Assembly (NCBI RefSeq): GCF_008831285.2
Contig: NC_045139.1
Location: forward strand, 13,932,354 to 13,996,353
Reading direction: 5' to 3'
Origin: Nymphaea colorata
Lineage: Eukaryota; Streptophyta; Magnoliopsida; Nymphaeales; Nymphaeaceae
DNA length: 64,000 bases
Below the pieces are notes generated by a model, which saw only the letters and a program-made list of their open reading frames with translations, had not been told where the DNA came from and searched no databases. The position numbers were made by a program, and so were the translations under genes. Below are positions 1-11,830 of the stretch, piece after piece; positions within the stretch are counted from its first letter, which is position 1, and each line of letters starts with the position of its first letter.

Positions 1-2177
1 TGTAGAATTTAGAAACCATCATTTACAAATTACAACTACTTCCGTAAAATGGAAGAAGAAAAGAATAGCATCTCCATGCAACTGCAAACATCAATCGAGT
101 GAGAATTATGCTTTCGTATTATTTTTGTTAATACAGCATGTGAATTTGGAAAGACTAGAGTGTAGGGCCTTTCAGTGATAACCATACTCAGATACAGCAA
201 ACATCAGTTGAATGAGACTTATGCTTTTACGTTATTGTTGTTAACACATATGACATATGGATTTGGAAAAGACTGGAGGCTAGGGCTCTTCCACAATAAA
301 CATGGAAAAAATTCATTTATTCATCCATCAAAGAAAGAGATTCTCTACCAGTGAAACGTGCACAAGAGCCTCGTCAAGAGGAGCAGAAAAATCTCCAAAG
401 CGGTTAATTCCTTTTCTGTCTCCAAGGGCTTGAAGTAATGCCTAGAGTTACAAGTTAATAAATTAATAATCCAGCTAGAAAAAACAGGTAATAAAAGTAG
501 ATCTTTAAGAGTGTGTGTGTGTGTGCATGTACATGAACGAGGGTGAGAGAGAGAGAGACACTGTTCCAATGGCAAGTGCAACATCCTCATTTGTGTGGTG
601 GTCATCAATATGAATATCACCACGAGCCTTTACATGAACATCAAACAAGCCATGAGAGGCCAGTTGCTGCATGCAGACAAGCAAAATGTAAGTGAAACTC
701 GAGGGAAATATTCAGTTTTTCATCATTGAGTATTATTTGTCTCAACCATTATTTTACAATGCTCACATTCTACACTTGAATCTGCTACCAAATCTGTGCT
801 TATTTATCCTTGGGAAGATATTCAATTTATGCAGGCAGATAGCAAACGCCTTTTCTTGTAACACATCCCACTTGGAAATGGACTGATAGATGGTTTACAA
901 ATTACTATTAGGCTCTTAGTTGCTCAAGCACGCACATGCAGACCTGCCCATTCAAATATCTTGTTGTTTAATAGTCCTCGTCAATGTCCATGTGCATAAA
1001 ACAGAAGTTGGTTTTCTATTGTTATCCAATAGCCATTCATTTCAAGAAAAAAAAAAAATCTCTGCATCGGTAATAGCTTTATCAATCCTACTAACAAAAC
1101 AAATAGCCAAAAACGTTAAGAGGAATAGTAATGCTCATGGTGATTGTGAAGATATCCTATAGAACATAATTGTGGAACTTCTTACTTGTGAAAATTTCTC
1201 TCAGACTCCAATAATGTGAACAACACACGAAAAGAGAAAAACTCAGATACTTACATCCAGCATGTGATCTAAAAAGGGTATACCGGTACTAGAATCAGCA
1301 ATCCCTGTGCCATCCAAATTCAGTTGCACTTGAACATTCGTTTCTTTTGTTACGCGTTTGACCTCGGAAATTCGCCCTGGATAATGCAAAAAAGGTCTTC
1401 TCTCCTAAATTCTAATTGAAAAAAGCTGTGAAATAAACAAAAAATTTACTATCCAAACAATCCAACAGGGGACAGAAATACTCTCTAACAAATGAACCAT
1501 GCTTTCAGATCTTCCCAATTTGGAATAAACAAAAGACTATGCTATAAGTAGTTTAGCTGGTTTCTCAATTATCATAACAAAGATTTTTTTTTTTTCCAAA
1601 TCCTCGATTTGGTAGTCCTATCAAGTAGCACGACTACGAAAAATTCGCTCTATGTATATATAAAATTATATATCGAAACACAGAAACTAAAAGAGATTTC
1701 TTTCCTAACTGCCCTTTAGCTATCGAGTGTAACAACACGAAGTGACCAAAACCCAAGCTACATTACAGACTACTAACTCATGTTTACGCCGTTTGAAGCT
1801 GGTAAGATCTGCTACCACTTCCATCCGATGAACAAACAAACTTCTTTTCCATTTTCTCGGTTTTGGAACAAATCTACCGATACCCAACAAGCAATTCCAC
1901 GGGAAAAAGACCATAGTCCATCAATCCCTATCTATAACATTAATAGCACGCTGAAAAAAGCGATGAAAAAAGGATGGTAGCGTCTTATACCAGAGCTGCG
2001 GGTCACGATGGGTACGTTGCTGTTTTCTCCTGATTGTGAAGCCGAGCAGACGGCTGAGAACACCATCCTCTTCCCTTGTTTGGGAAGTGTGATTCGCACA
2101 CGTGGAAGGTCTGAGCGTGGGGCGCAGAGCTTGCGTTGAAGACTGGTCTTCAGAGAAGGAGGGATCAACGAAGCCAT
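1..2177 (-). CDS. HISN5: Imidazoleglycerol-phosphate dehydratase, plastid form, 5' part
   Basis: This enzyme (EC 4.2.1.19) dehydrates imidazole glycerol phosphate to imidazole acetol phosphate, the sixth step of histidine synthesis, in plastids. Four coding exons are visible on the minus strand: 2177-1991, 1376-1255, 666-562 and 441-349. All have GT-AG borders and join in frame to give about 169 residues. The rest lies left of the window, and 1-348 is intron. Exon 2 carries the conserved [17 protein letters not shown] and FLDHMLD stretches. Exon 3 carries DDHHTNED, the metal-binding His-His-x-x-Glu motif of the family. Exon 4 encodes [20 protein letters not shown]. The first ~62 residues are rich in Ser, Arg and Lys and poor in acidic residues, as expected of a plastid transit peptide. 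I chose the ATG at 2177 (MASLIPPS) because it has a good Kozak context and gives a typical transit-peptide length. The frame is open upstream to 2342, so an earlier ATG (2228, 2309 or 2342) is possible. Confidence 0.93.
78..305. repeat. Imperfect tandem duplication (~113-bp unit) in a HISN5 intron
   Basis: Two neighbouring segments, about 78-190 and 191-305, share the same order of words: gcaaacatca, a tgaga/ttatgctttt stretch, a gttgttaa/cac stretch, gatttggaaa and agggc. They differ by scattered substitutions and short indels. The repeat lies wholly in the intron after the fourth visible HISN5 exon, so no protein effect is expected. Confidence 0.6.
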
Positions 2178-4433
2178 CAACGAAAAGGGGTAGCTCCTCT
2201 GCGGAAGACGGGCTTCAAATGTCCCCATATGTCCCGGGAAAATATCGGCCAGAAAATATCGTTTTTTTTTTCTAGAAAATCCTATGAACATGATGAGAGA
2301 GAGAGCCATCCTTCTGAATGGGGAATCTAATGAACCTGCCAACGTGGTGAGATAGATAGACAGAGAAAGAGAGACAGAAAGTTAATGTGGGGAAATCTCT
2401 GGGGTAAAACTCAAGTTTGGTTTTCTTCTTTTGACGGCCAATTTTATGTTTTGAGTGGATAAAGGAGAGGGTGACGAATTTCCAGTTGCCGCTTGGAAAG
2501 ACGAAGAATGAATCTTAAATGTAAGTACAAAAAGCTACAACATTTTAAGTAGGTTGACTTTGGGCTGGGGCGTGTTGTGTTTCAATATGTAAGAAATAAA
2601 AAATCGGATAGAAAAGCCAAATGATTCAACAAATCGGTGTGAATCGATTCGAAATCCAAATCCCTTGTGAATCAGATTCGTCAATTTAATTTGTAAACAA
2701 AATAAAATTTGAAAAAACTATCAGAAGAATAAGGAAATAATAATAATGCATGATTCAAAGATGCTATATAGAAGCTTCTGCTTCTGTCTGATGGGCATTC
2801 CCTCTTTCTACAATGCACATTTAAGAGTATCAACCTCTTGAGAATTCTTTCAAATAAGAAACTTGAAAAGCTCATCATCGTCCAGCCGCACAAGAAGTAA
2901 ACAGCCAGATTAGCAAAGATCTTTTTCCGATAAAATAAATCTCAAAGGGAGCGGGGATGTATTATATATACATGTTATAGGTTTTGAAAATTGCAGTTTT
3001 CTTGAAGGTGCTGAATTCGACCCACCCAGAGGGGTGAGATGAAATTTTCAGAATTTTCATGAATCTACGACCAACGACTATAATTTGTATTATTGGTTTG
3101 TTAGACATGGGTCTGAACAAGAAATTTTAATTTTCCAATCCCTAGGCCTTCAAACAACCCCTTATGATATGAGAAATCTAAGTCCATGATCTTCTCAACC
3201 AAATCAATATCAATTTAGATGATGTTAATAACATGTTAGAAACCTGGTTCGATCATCAAAACTAGTTTCAAATGATTATCTATCCCAGCATTTCTGGAAT
3301 GGACAGCTAATACTTGAATCTCAAGTTAAGAGTTGAACATATGCAGATGGAACAAAGTGCACCAAATGACCCAAAACTGGATTAGAGTAGTCGTCAGAAC
3401 CTTTCTTTGTGGTCAAAATGAAAAGAAAAATAAGATGGATTTGTTGATCTCCATGCTCGGACTTTTATTTTATTTTGTGTTAAAAATTGTTGCAAAATGT
3501 ACATTGGTTACAATCAGTTGTATTGATGTAGTTTACAGCAGCATAATGCACTTTTTATAATGGTTTTTAGTAACATAGAATAAAAAACAACCATATACTC
3601 ATATACCCATAGAGAATCATCTGATTTCAATTTTCATAGATTTTAATTTAATCAAATTTCCTTTTTATTAATTAACACTAAAATGTAAAACAAATGCGCT
3701 TCAAAATTCGGTCACCGATTACTTTTTTAATATTTATTTAACAGAAAAAGGGATTCGGATTTCCACTATCAAATATCATTTTAAGATCATTGCAGGTTTC
3801 ACAGGACCAAACGGAGGCCTCACTAAGTATCCTGAAAATGGCCCCACATTTTTCTCACGTCCCCTGTTTGGGTTTGAGAAGCGATGGCGCCAAGGGCGAG
3901 CGGCACCTCCCCCTTTCTCTTTCGTATATGTGTATATCGCAAGGTCCCCGTCGAGTATTGGCCCAAATCGGACGGCCAAGGTCGCCCTTCTGCACCACCA
4001 ACAACGAGGAGGAAGGAAGAAACCATCTCCCCATCCTCCCTGCTCTCCCTCTCTCTCTATCTCCCATTGTGGGAATCCGGGCAGTTGGGAAGCCCTTTGA
4101 CGTGAATCACTTTTCTAAAAATTCATATCGGGGATAGAGGGCGCCCGTAGAGGTGAGCATCTTCTCTCGATCTTCTCGATTAAGTTATTTTTCTGCTTCC
4201 TCTTATTCTTCTTCTTCTTCTTCTTCTCTCTCTCTGGGGATCGGACGCTAGATGTCCTGTGGATTTTCAGGTTGTTCGTGCCTTCCTTTTATTGAAGTTT
4301 GACATTTAATTGTTCTGGCCCTTTAATAAGGGCTTTTTGTTTGACTTGGTGCGGAAATTCGTAGGAAAGGAGGTAGGGGTTTGTCGATCGAGTTATAGAA
4401 TTTCCTTGGTTGGTTTTATAGGTACCGGCCTGG
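2178..4433. other. Divergent intergenic region between HISN5 and the IDM1-like gene
   Basis: The two flanking genes point away from each other, so both promoters should lie here. The HISN5 side (2343-2400) has short GA-rich runs. The IDM1-like side (about 3880-4250) is GC- and CT-rich with TTC/CTT runs at 4205-4235, typical of a plant 5' leader. A plausible leader intron donor occurs near 4152 and possible acceptors occur near 4271 and 4421. Between 2400 and 3800 the sequence is AT-rich and I recognise no gene or element. Confidence 0.5.
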
Positions 4434-4484
4434 ATGGGTTGGGCGATTGGCAGATCCGGGGGTTCACATTGTCTGCGTGGCTGA
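4434..4484 (+). promoter_or_regulatory. Short upstream ORF in the IDM1-like leader
   Basis: An ATG at 4434 opens a 16-codon frame that ends with TGA at 4482-4484, four bases before the proposed main ATG at 4489. It lies in a different frame from the main CDS. If the leader includes this stretch, ribosomes would have to reinitiate or leak past it. Confidence 0.5.
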
Positions 4485-4488
4485 CGAG

Positions 4489-7400
4489 ATGGAGAAAGGG
4501 GCCAAGGCGAAGGACGAGGGTTTCTGTAATGGCCGAGTTCAGTCGAAGGAAGGTGTGGTGACTAGTGCGAATTTGGGGAAGGAAACGGGAAGGGCAAAAG
4601 ATTTGAGACCACGCGGTGTGAAGAAGCAGCGGAGATTGATATTGAGCGACAGCGAGTCTGATGAGGATTTGGGGGGCTCGGGTTGCTTCCGAATTGGTGG
4701 GGACGATCGTACTTTCGCTGTAGATCGGACAATAGGGGCTTCTCCAACGAGGGGCAACGATGAGATCGCGGATTTTGAGGGAACGGGTACGGGTGCGGAA
4801 GATTGCAAAGAAAAGTGTATAGTTAAGAAAGGAAGAAGAAATGATGGGGACGGGGATTTTATTGATAATTCTAGATACGTGGAAAAGGTGAAAGATGCAT
4901 ATGGTCAAGCTTGTAAAGGTAGTGTTGAGGGCGGAGAAGATCGTACAGGTGGTCATGCTGAATGCTGCGAGGAAAATTCCTTTGGTAGGAAAAGTGGTAG
5001 CAAAGATGCCTTCACTGACGATGAGTCACTTGATAAGAAAATAATTCCTGTATCAACTCATATTGTCAGTGATGACAATGCTGCTGATACTAAAAAGAAT
5101 AAGGGTTTTCCAGGCATTCAAGAACAGATTAAGACAGAAACTCTTCAGGTACCAGATGAGAATGTGGTTGGCAGTTATTCAAGAGAGGCGAATCCTGTGG
5201 GCGGAAAGAGGGAAAGGGAGCAAGATTGTGCGTGGTTGGAACCGGACTTGCAACCTAAAGTTAAGAAATTATTATCATCTAATGACAATAGCATCACTTC
5301 TAACATCAATGGAGTCAAGGTGCAGTTCAATAGTCATCGCCGAGCTGCGGAGAAACGGATTAAGATGTCTAATGAGGTTTCTTTGCAAGTTAAGAGCGAC
5401 GAGACAAGGATGAAGCCACATTTTGAAGAGAATGATCTGGGGACGCCAACTGTGGCAAATGGCTGCAAGGATCTACAGGAAATAATAAAAAGTAATGATT
5501 CATCCGGTTCAAGAGACTATACTCCACCATTTTATGAAACGCTAGCCAGTAGGAAGGCAAGGCTGTGTTCTACATCGATGGGTGTGGAATGTGGAAGGTC
5601 TGGTTCTTCATCTATAAATTCTAAGACCCTAAAAGGCAAAGTTGAGTCAGAAGGGAAGGGCTTGTCTGCACGTGGTACTCAAAAGACAAAGACGATTGAA
5701 AAAGACTTATGCTTAAAATCAACTTCGAAGAGTGAGGATGAGATTGGCACAAGCAAAAAAGGTAAAGGTGTTGTAATTTGGGACTCTGCTATACACCACA
5801 CTAGTCCTCCAGTAATTCACAAGGCAACTGGGGAACTGCAGAAACATGGTAAAACAGAACAGATGCAGTTAGTGAGAGAAAAGGTGAAGAACATGCTGTT
5901 GTGTGCCGGTTGGAAGATTGAGCAGAGACCAAGAAGGGATAAGGATTATGAAGATCTTGTTTATGTTTCTCCATCAGGTTCTGGGTATTGGTCCATTCCT
6001 AATGCCTATCATGCACTGAAGAAGGAACTTGACTCTATAGTGAAAGAGGGAAGTTTATGCATGTTATCAAAGTCATACGACAAAAACCTGGAAGAAAAGC
6101 ACACTGGACACTTATGTTGTGAGGCAGAGAGTCCGTCATGTTTAAAAAGCACTACTGGTTCTATTTGTGCTCAGCAAATTGACAGCATAAAGAATCTTAG
6201 TACGGTGCAGTCCCTATTTTATAGTTTTTCCAAAGAGGAACTTGACATATTGACACGGAAAAGAAAGAATTATGCGGGTTACTCCCAGACAAAGTTGAAG
6301 GTTAAGGTTGGAAATATTGAAAAAATGAAGAAGAGCACTGACAGGGCTAAATCCACGAAGAATGTGGGTGCGAGTAAGGGACACAAGGCTGTAAAGGGGT
6401 CACCAGTTGTGCCCTTTGTAAAGGTGAAACATAACAAATCAGGTAAAGGTGCTGGAGCAAATGGCTGTGACATAAGGATATCGAATAGCACAGAAAGAAA
6501 AGCCGTAACAGGGAAATCTGTTGTTGCTGCCATAAACTCTAAGGATGTTGATGGGAAATCCTCAAACGATCATGATCATGAGTCACATGCACTGGTTGGT
6601 ACTTCACATAAGAAAAGTTTGAAGCGTCAGTTTTTCCTGCTACCTGCCTCTGAAAATCTTCATGGAAGAAAGAAGAAAGGAAAGAGGAATTGTACCCTGA
6701 TGGTTCGCAGATCATGTAAAGGAGAAAATCTTGGTCCTGATTCTGATCTCATTCCCTACTCTGGAAAGCAGACCATCCTTGCATGGCTGATTGATTCAGG
6801 CACTATACAGTTGAATGGGAAGGCAAAATATTGGAACAAAAAGCACAAAAGAGTGCTGATGGAGGGACATATTACACGAGATGGTATTCTTTGCACTTGT
6901 TGTGGTAAAACTCTTTCAGTAGCAAAATTTGAGATCCATGCTGGCAGCAAGTTGTGTCAACCATACCAAAATATTTTTGTTGAATCGGGAATGTCACTTT
7001 TGGAGTGTCAACTGCAGGCTTGGAATGCACAAGAAGAATCTGAACGATCTGGAATGTATATTATACAAACAGATGAAAGTGACCAAAATGATGACACCTG
7101 TGGTATATGTGGAGACGGTGGTAATCTAATGTGTTGTGATAGCTGTCCATCAACTTTTCATCTAAATTGTCTGGGACTGCAGGTATGCATATTTTTCAAG
7201 TTTTCTCGAATTGTGCCTATTTGAATTTTGGAATGTGATTTATCATAACGAATCACAATATGAAATGGGCAACGTATTCCTCAGCATCATTTTTTTACAA
7301 TTAATCTTATTTGTTTCAGACACTTCCTCCTGGCCTTTGGAATTGTCCACATTGTTCATGTAGATTTTGTGGAAAAACTGGTGGATCTTCCAGTGACCGT

Positions 7401-10400
7401 GGTGTTACTGTGAATCTGATGAAGACTTGCCTGCAGTGTGAGACAAAATGTAAGTTCATTATGTGTGTGTTATCTACTCTTTTCGTCAGCTAGTTTCACT
7501 ATTCTGCAGTTTTTTTCCAGTACTTCATGAATCCTCTGATGTTTGATGCCGACAGTTTATAGTGCTGATTGCTAAAAACTATTGCCTTTGGGTTACTTTC
7601 ACAGATCACCCTGATTGTGGCGATGAGGACGGATCAGTTGCTGATTTTGATAGTCAACTACCTTCCTTCTGTGGCAATGATTGTAGGAAGGTCTGTATAT
7701 TTTTTATCCTTTTTATGTTGCCTAACCAAAGTGGACCTAGTTTGTCTCTTGATGCGCTATCATGTCTACAGTTCTCAGTTTGTATAATATTTGTCACTAT
7801 TTGTTGGTAATTTGTATCATAAGGATATGCTTGATGGTCTGGATGGCCTTTACTTCATGTAAATGTTATTTTCACTGTCCTCACAGCCGCACATGGTGCG
7901 GAAGTCCAGAATTTCCTTCACAATCATACAAATTTTAATGTCTGAAATCAAGTGGAGAAAGATATTGGGGGGCAGATCCAACTTTCTTCACTCAACTTTA
8001 GGGTGTAAATACACTTCCAGCCATCCAGGGAGCATTATCCAGCAAACATGCACTAAGTTTTCCTGAAAAGAAAATAATGTTTTTGCTTTTTGCTGCAGCT
8101 CTTTGAACAACTTAAAGATCTTGTGGGTATCAAGCATGATTTGGATGGTGTATTTTCTTGGACCATTGTCCAACGAGATGGTGTTCCGCAGTGCAAGCTT
8201 GCTGAACGAGCTGAGTGCAATTCAAAGGTTGCAGTTGCATTGAGCATTATGGATGAGTGCTTTATGCCTATAGTGGACCGGCGGACAAGTGCTAACTTAA
8301 TACATAATATTGTTTATAATTGTGGGTAAGCATTATTGATCTCAACTAGTGCTTCTCAGATACATGATTTATATCTGGATGATCCATGTACCTGCTAGTG
8401 ATTACATAAAAGCTTTTGATGCCTTAGCTAACTTATCTGGAGCAGTTTACTTGTTTATCAGTCATACCATAAAACCTGAACTGAAAAGGGTGGTGGAAGG
8501 TTATTATTGTGCTCATGTGTTGTGGCACTTTTTATGAGCTTTGATTCTGTTGAGCTTTCTGGTTCTATTTGTGGGGGTAAGCTGATGTTGGCCGCATTGC
8601 CAATGATTTACTACCTGCAACTTTTGTACCTCTCCATCTTAATACAATGACATAAATTAAAATGTAAAGAAACTCTAATGAAAAGATGTTGCATCTGTTT
8701 AGAGCCTTCACTCGTTGCTTTTTTGCAGGTTACTTTGTCCAGTCATCTAACATTACTTGTGCAGATGTAACCATTGTCACCATTTGCATTCTGTATGTGC
8801 AATTCTGTATCTTTACCTTTCCTATTACTACTGCTGAAACGGGAGGGTTAAATTTAGTTTCAGAGACTGACATGTTTTTTGAAGACTTTTCCTTAACATT
8901 ATGCAGCCTAAAAGATTTCCCATTTTCAGTAGGTTTTGGCAGTTGTCCTGGTTATCTGCTTTGCTGTATTTCCTCTCCTACAAGTTGTGCCTTGTAAAAA
9001 AAAAGTGGAAACAAAAAGAATGCATGAGAAGAAATGAATTGTTGGTTTTATTTGGTTGGAGAAAAATAAGAATATGATGACAGTTTCTTATACATATTTG
9101 TTAATTAAAAGTTGTCAAACTGAATTACTATTTGGTCCCATAAAAATATAACCATGTCAGAAAGTCAAAGATGTGCCTTTCCATTTGCGAGAGACTGATG
9201 TCATTTTTCCCATTGATTGGTGACTTTGTGGCTCTGCTTATGACTTGGGTAATTGTTGACTTGAGGAATTATTTGTTTTGTCACTTCTGAAGGAGAATGC
9301 GGATCAAATGAAGGGGAAATTTTTTGACTTTTCCATCTTTCATTCTGGAATTGAGTTGCGTATATGTATCAACTACCAATCATGTGCTATGCTTGTGTTC
9401 CCAGTATATAAACAAAAATATTGAAACTATTCTTCAATATAAAATTCCAATTGGTCAATGAACAGACAGTGTGGATAAGTTTTTATCTTTGCTGTTATTC
9501 ACATGCCTATCATCTAACTTATTGGATTTTGGTTTTAAACCATCTTGCTTGATTTGTTATCTTGATTTTCTTGTAGTGGACAAACTTTTAGACAATTGAT
9601 ATTTTTCTTTCATATTTTCTTCTTAATGACATCATTTAAATAACCGTTGGTCCTTCGCTTGAATTTTGTATCAATAATTGTGCTGTATTTATTTGAATCT
9701 CTTTGTAGATCAAATTTTAATCGAGTGAATTACTCTGGCTTTTATACGCTACTGCTGGAGAAGGGTGATGAAATAATATCTGTGGCATCTGTCAGGTACA
9801 CTTCTGTTGTTCTTTATTATTCTTGTGCAACTTTCTTCTTTTAACCTTTCTGGGTGATTTGATGATCTTGTTGTGGTTTTAAATACTTTTCTGTTATTAT
9901 AATTAAATTTATTTTAATTGGAAAGGAGCCAATAATTTGGCTTTTATCATGCTTAGATTTACCCTCTTTTTCTGCTTCGTAATTATTTTCTTTTGTAAGT
10001 TTTTTCTTGTGACTTTCATCATTCAATAGTCATTGACCTTTCAGAAAAAATAATTTTGTTTGTGTAAATACTAATTTTTATGTTTGAGGACCACATGCAG
10101 GATTCTTCTTACCAACTTTGTTCATTTCTATAGGATTCATGGTACGAGGCTAGCAGAGATGCCTCTGATTGGAACTCGTTATATATATCGGCGCCAAGGG
10201 ATGTGCAGGAGACTGATGACTGCTTTAGAATCTGTATGATGCAAAAGCTGATAATATTTTTTTATTTTGGTGAATATGTTGCAGTATGACAGGTTTATCT
10301 TGGTCTGTGCTTTAAGCATGTAAGCAATTATGCATGTTTTTGCAGGTTTTACATCGGCTTACTGTTAAGATGCTTATAATTCCTGCCATAGCTGACCTCC

Positions 10401-11286
10401 TGAGTACGTGGACCACGGTTTTTGGTTTTAAGCCTCTTGAGGAATCACATAGAAAAGAACTGAGGAGAATGAACCTGATGGTTTTCCCTGGAACTGATTT
10501 ACTACAAAAGCCAATTCTTGGGCATGGTGTCATCTCAGATAATTCAGGTGCAGATTTTTCCAGAATTTACAGAAATTAGTGTTGTTTGTTGTTTCCATAA
10601 GTCATCTTTACGTTTTATTGTTTATTTTTGTTGATGTAGAGAAAAAGTTGGATGATCTGCAATATGTTGAGGACTGTCCAATTGAGAATACTGGTTCTAT
10701 TTCCATGGAGGACACTATGAATGGTTCACATTTCTGTCAGGGCGAAAATCCCACTGCAGAAACTTACGAGACTCTTGTTGATGACCCCACAGTTTCTCTT
10801 TCTGCGGTAATAACAGAACATGCTGAAGTTGCTGCTGAAGCCAGTTTACTAACGACTAAAGAGTCTATGTTTGGTTTTACTGCTGGGGAGGTTGGTTTAA
10901 AGATAAATAATCCACCGTCTTATGAGGCCTCGGCTGCTAATGTGAACTTGTATGATAAAAATGAGGGCATGACCGCTGATTCTTATCTAGCTGAAATCCA
11001 ACATGCTGCTCCAGAACCTTGCTCCGGTCCTTCTAGCAAGGGTTCTTCATTGTGTGCCTCAGAGATGATATTTGGACTTTCTAAGGCTGGTATGGGATCC
11101 TTTGATTCACCAAATGATAATGTCATAGAGGGAAATATGTCTGTAGATATTGACTTAAAGGTCAATGATGCCAAATCATCTGGGAGTGTCCTGACTGAAG
11201 ATGTTTCTGCTTCTGTTATGGATGCTAAATGCAGTTCTTGTGTGGTTCAGGACTTTCATGCAATGTCAGGGACTCAGACCTTATAA
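4489..11286 (+). CDS. IDM1/ROS4-like PHD-finger acetyltransferase-type protein
   Basis: This is a nuclear chromatin protein of the INCREASED DNA METHYLATION 1-like family. In Arabidopsis, IDM1 acetylates histone H3 and helps guide active DNA demethylation; the same role here is inference. There are eight coding exons: 4489-7182, 7320-7449, 7605-7690, 8099-8325, 9709-9795, 10134-10233, 10346-10547 and 10640-11286. They sum to 1391 codons with consistent phases and GT-AG borders. Order of domains: a long basic/acidic low-complexity N-terminus; a conserved block at about 460-515 ([20 protein letters not shown]); a Tify/TDBD-type zinc region at about 790-845 ([20 protein letters not shown]); a PHD finger at about 868-915 ([19 protein letters not shown]); a second Cys/His cluster at about 915-968; and a GNAT fold at about 995-1165. 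Its acetyl-CoA-type motif is [14 protein letters not shown]. The C-terminal ~215 residues are not conserved in any way I recognise. I start at the ATG at 4489 because the upstream in-frame sequence has no ATG. The total is longer than the ~1190 residues of Arabidopsis IDM1. Confidence 0.9.
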
Positions 11287-11830
11287 TTGATACTTTTGTG
11301 GGGGATCTTGCTTTGGTCCTTTGGAGGATACATTGCTTCTGAAGTTGCTCTTGGATTTGATGTCCTTGCTATTGATGATGCTGTATTTGACTGCCCAATA
11401 GAGATGACGTGCAACTATCAAGGAAAGCATCCTGTTTGTGTTTCAGAGTCTGGCTGCATCCCCTGGGTCCAGGTGACACATAAGATGCCTTGCAAGGACT
11501 TGAGGTGCCAAAATTTAGCTGGTGTTCTAGAAATAGCCCTGCTTCAGATGACAACTTGTTTTTGTAGCATATCCCCATTAAGTGTCATGAATGTGGAATG
11601 TGGGTGGAATTAATGTCCGTCGCCTATTAAAAATTGTGAATTCAGATCTTCTTCCAGGAACATCTTTTTCCTCTTCAGTTACTCTATATCAGAATTCATC
11701 GCAGTATCCTCATCAGTTTCTGTGAGAGTATATTGACTCCCGTGATATGGTTGAAGATGGATCTGGAGCAGCTATTTGCAACAGCAGCACAACTGAGCTT
11801 CCCGAGATTGGTATGATAATTTTGACTGTT
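11287..11830 (+). pseudogene. Decayed coding-like tail after the IDM1-like stop
   Basis: The frame stays open for 108 more codons directly after the TAA at 11284-11286, to a TAA ending at 11616. Other frames also show protein-like stretches broken by stops. One is [17 protein letters not shown] from about 11273. Another, around 11636-11820, reads NSDLLPGTSFSSSVTLYQNS and, after one TGA, DMVEDGSGAAICNSSTTELP. The Ser/Asp/Glu-rich composition resembles the preceding exon. I read it as former C-terminal coding sequence now acting as 3' UTR. A sequencing indel or an unrecognised splice pattern could also explain it. Confidence 0.35.

Noticed and set aside
4393-4956. 187-codon minus-strand frame
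   Set aside because: Antisense to the first coding exon of the IDM1-like gene; no family resemblance.
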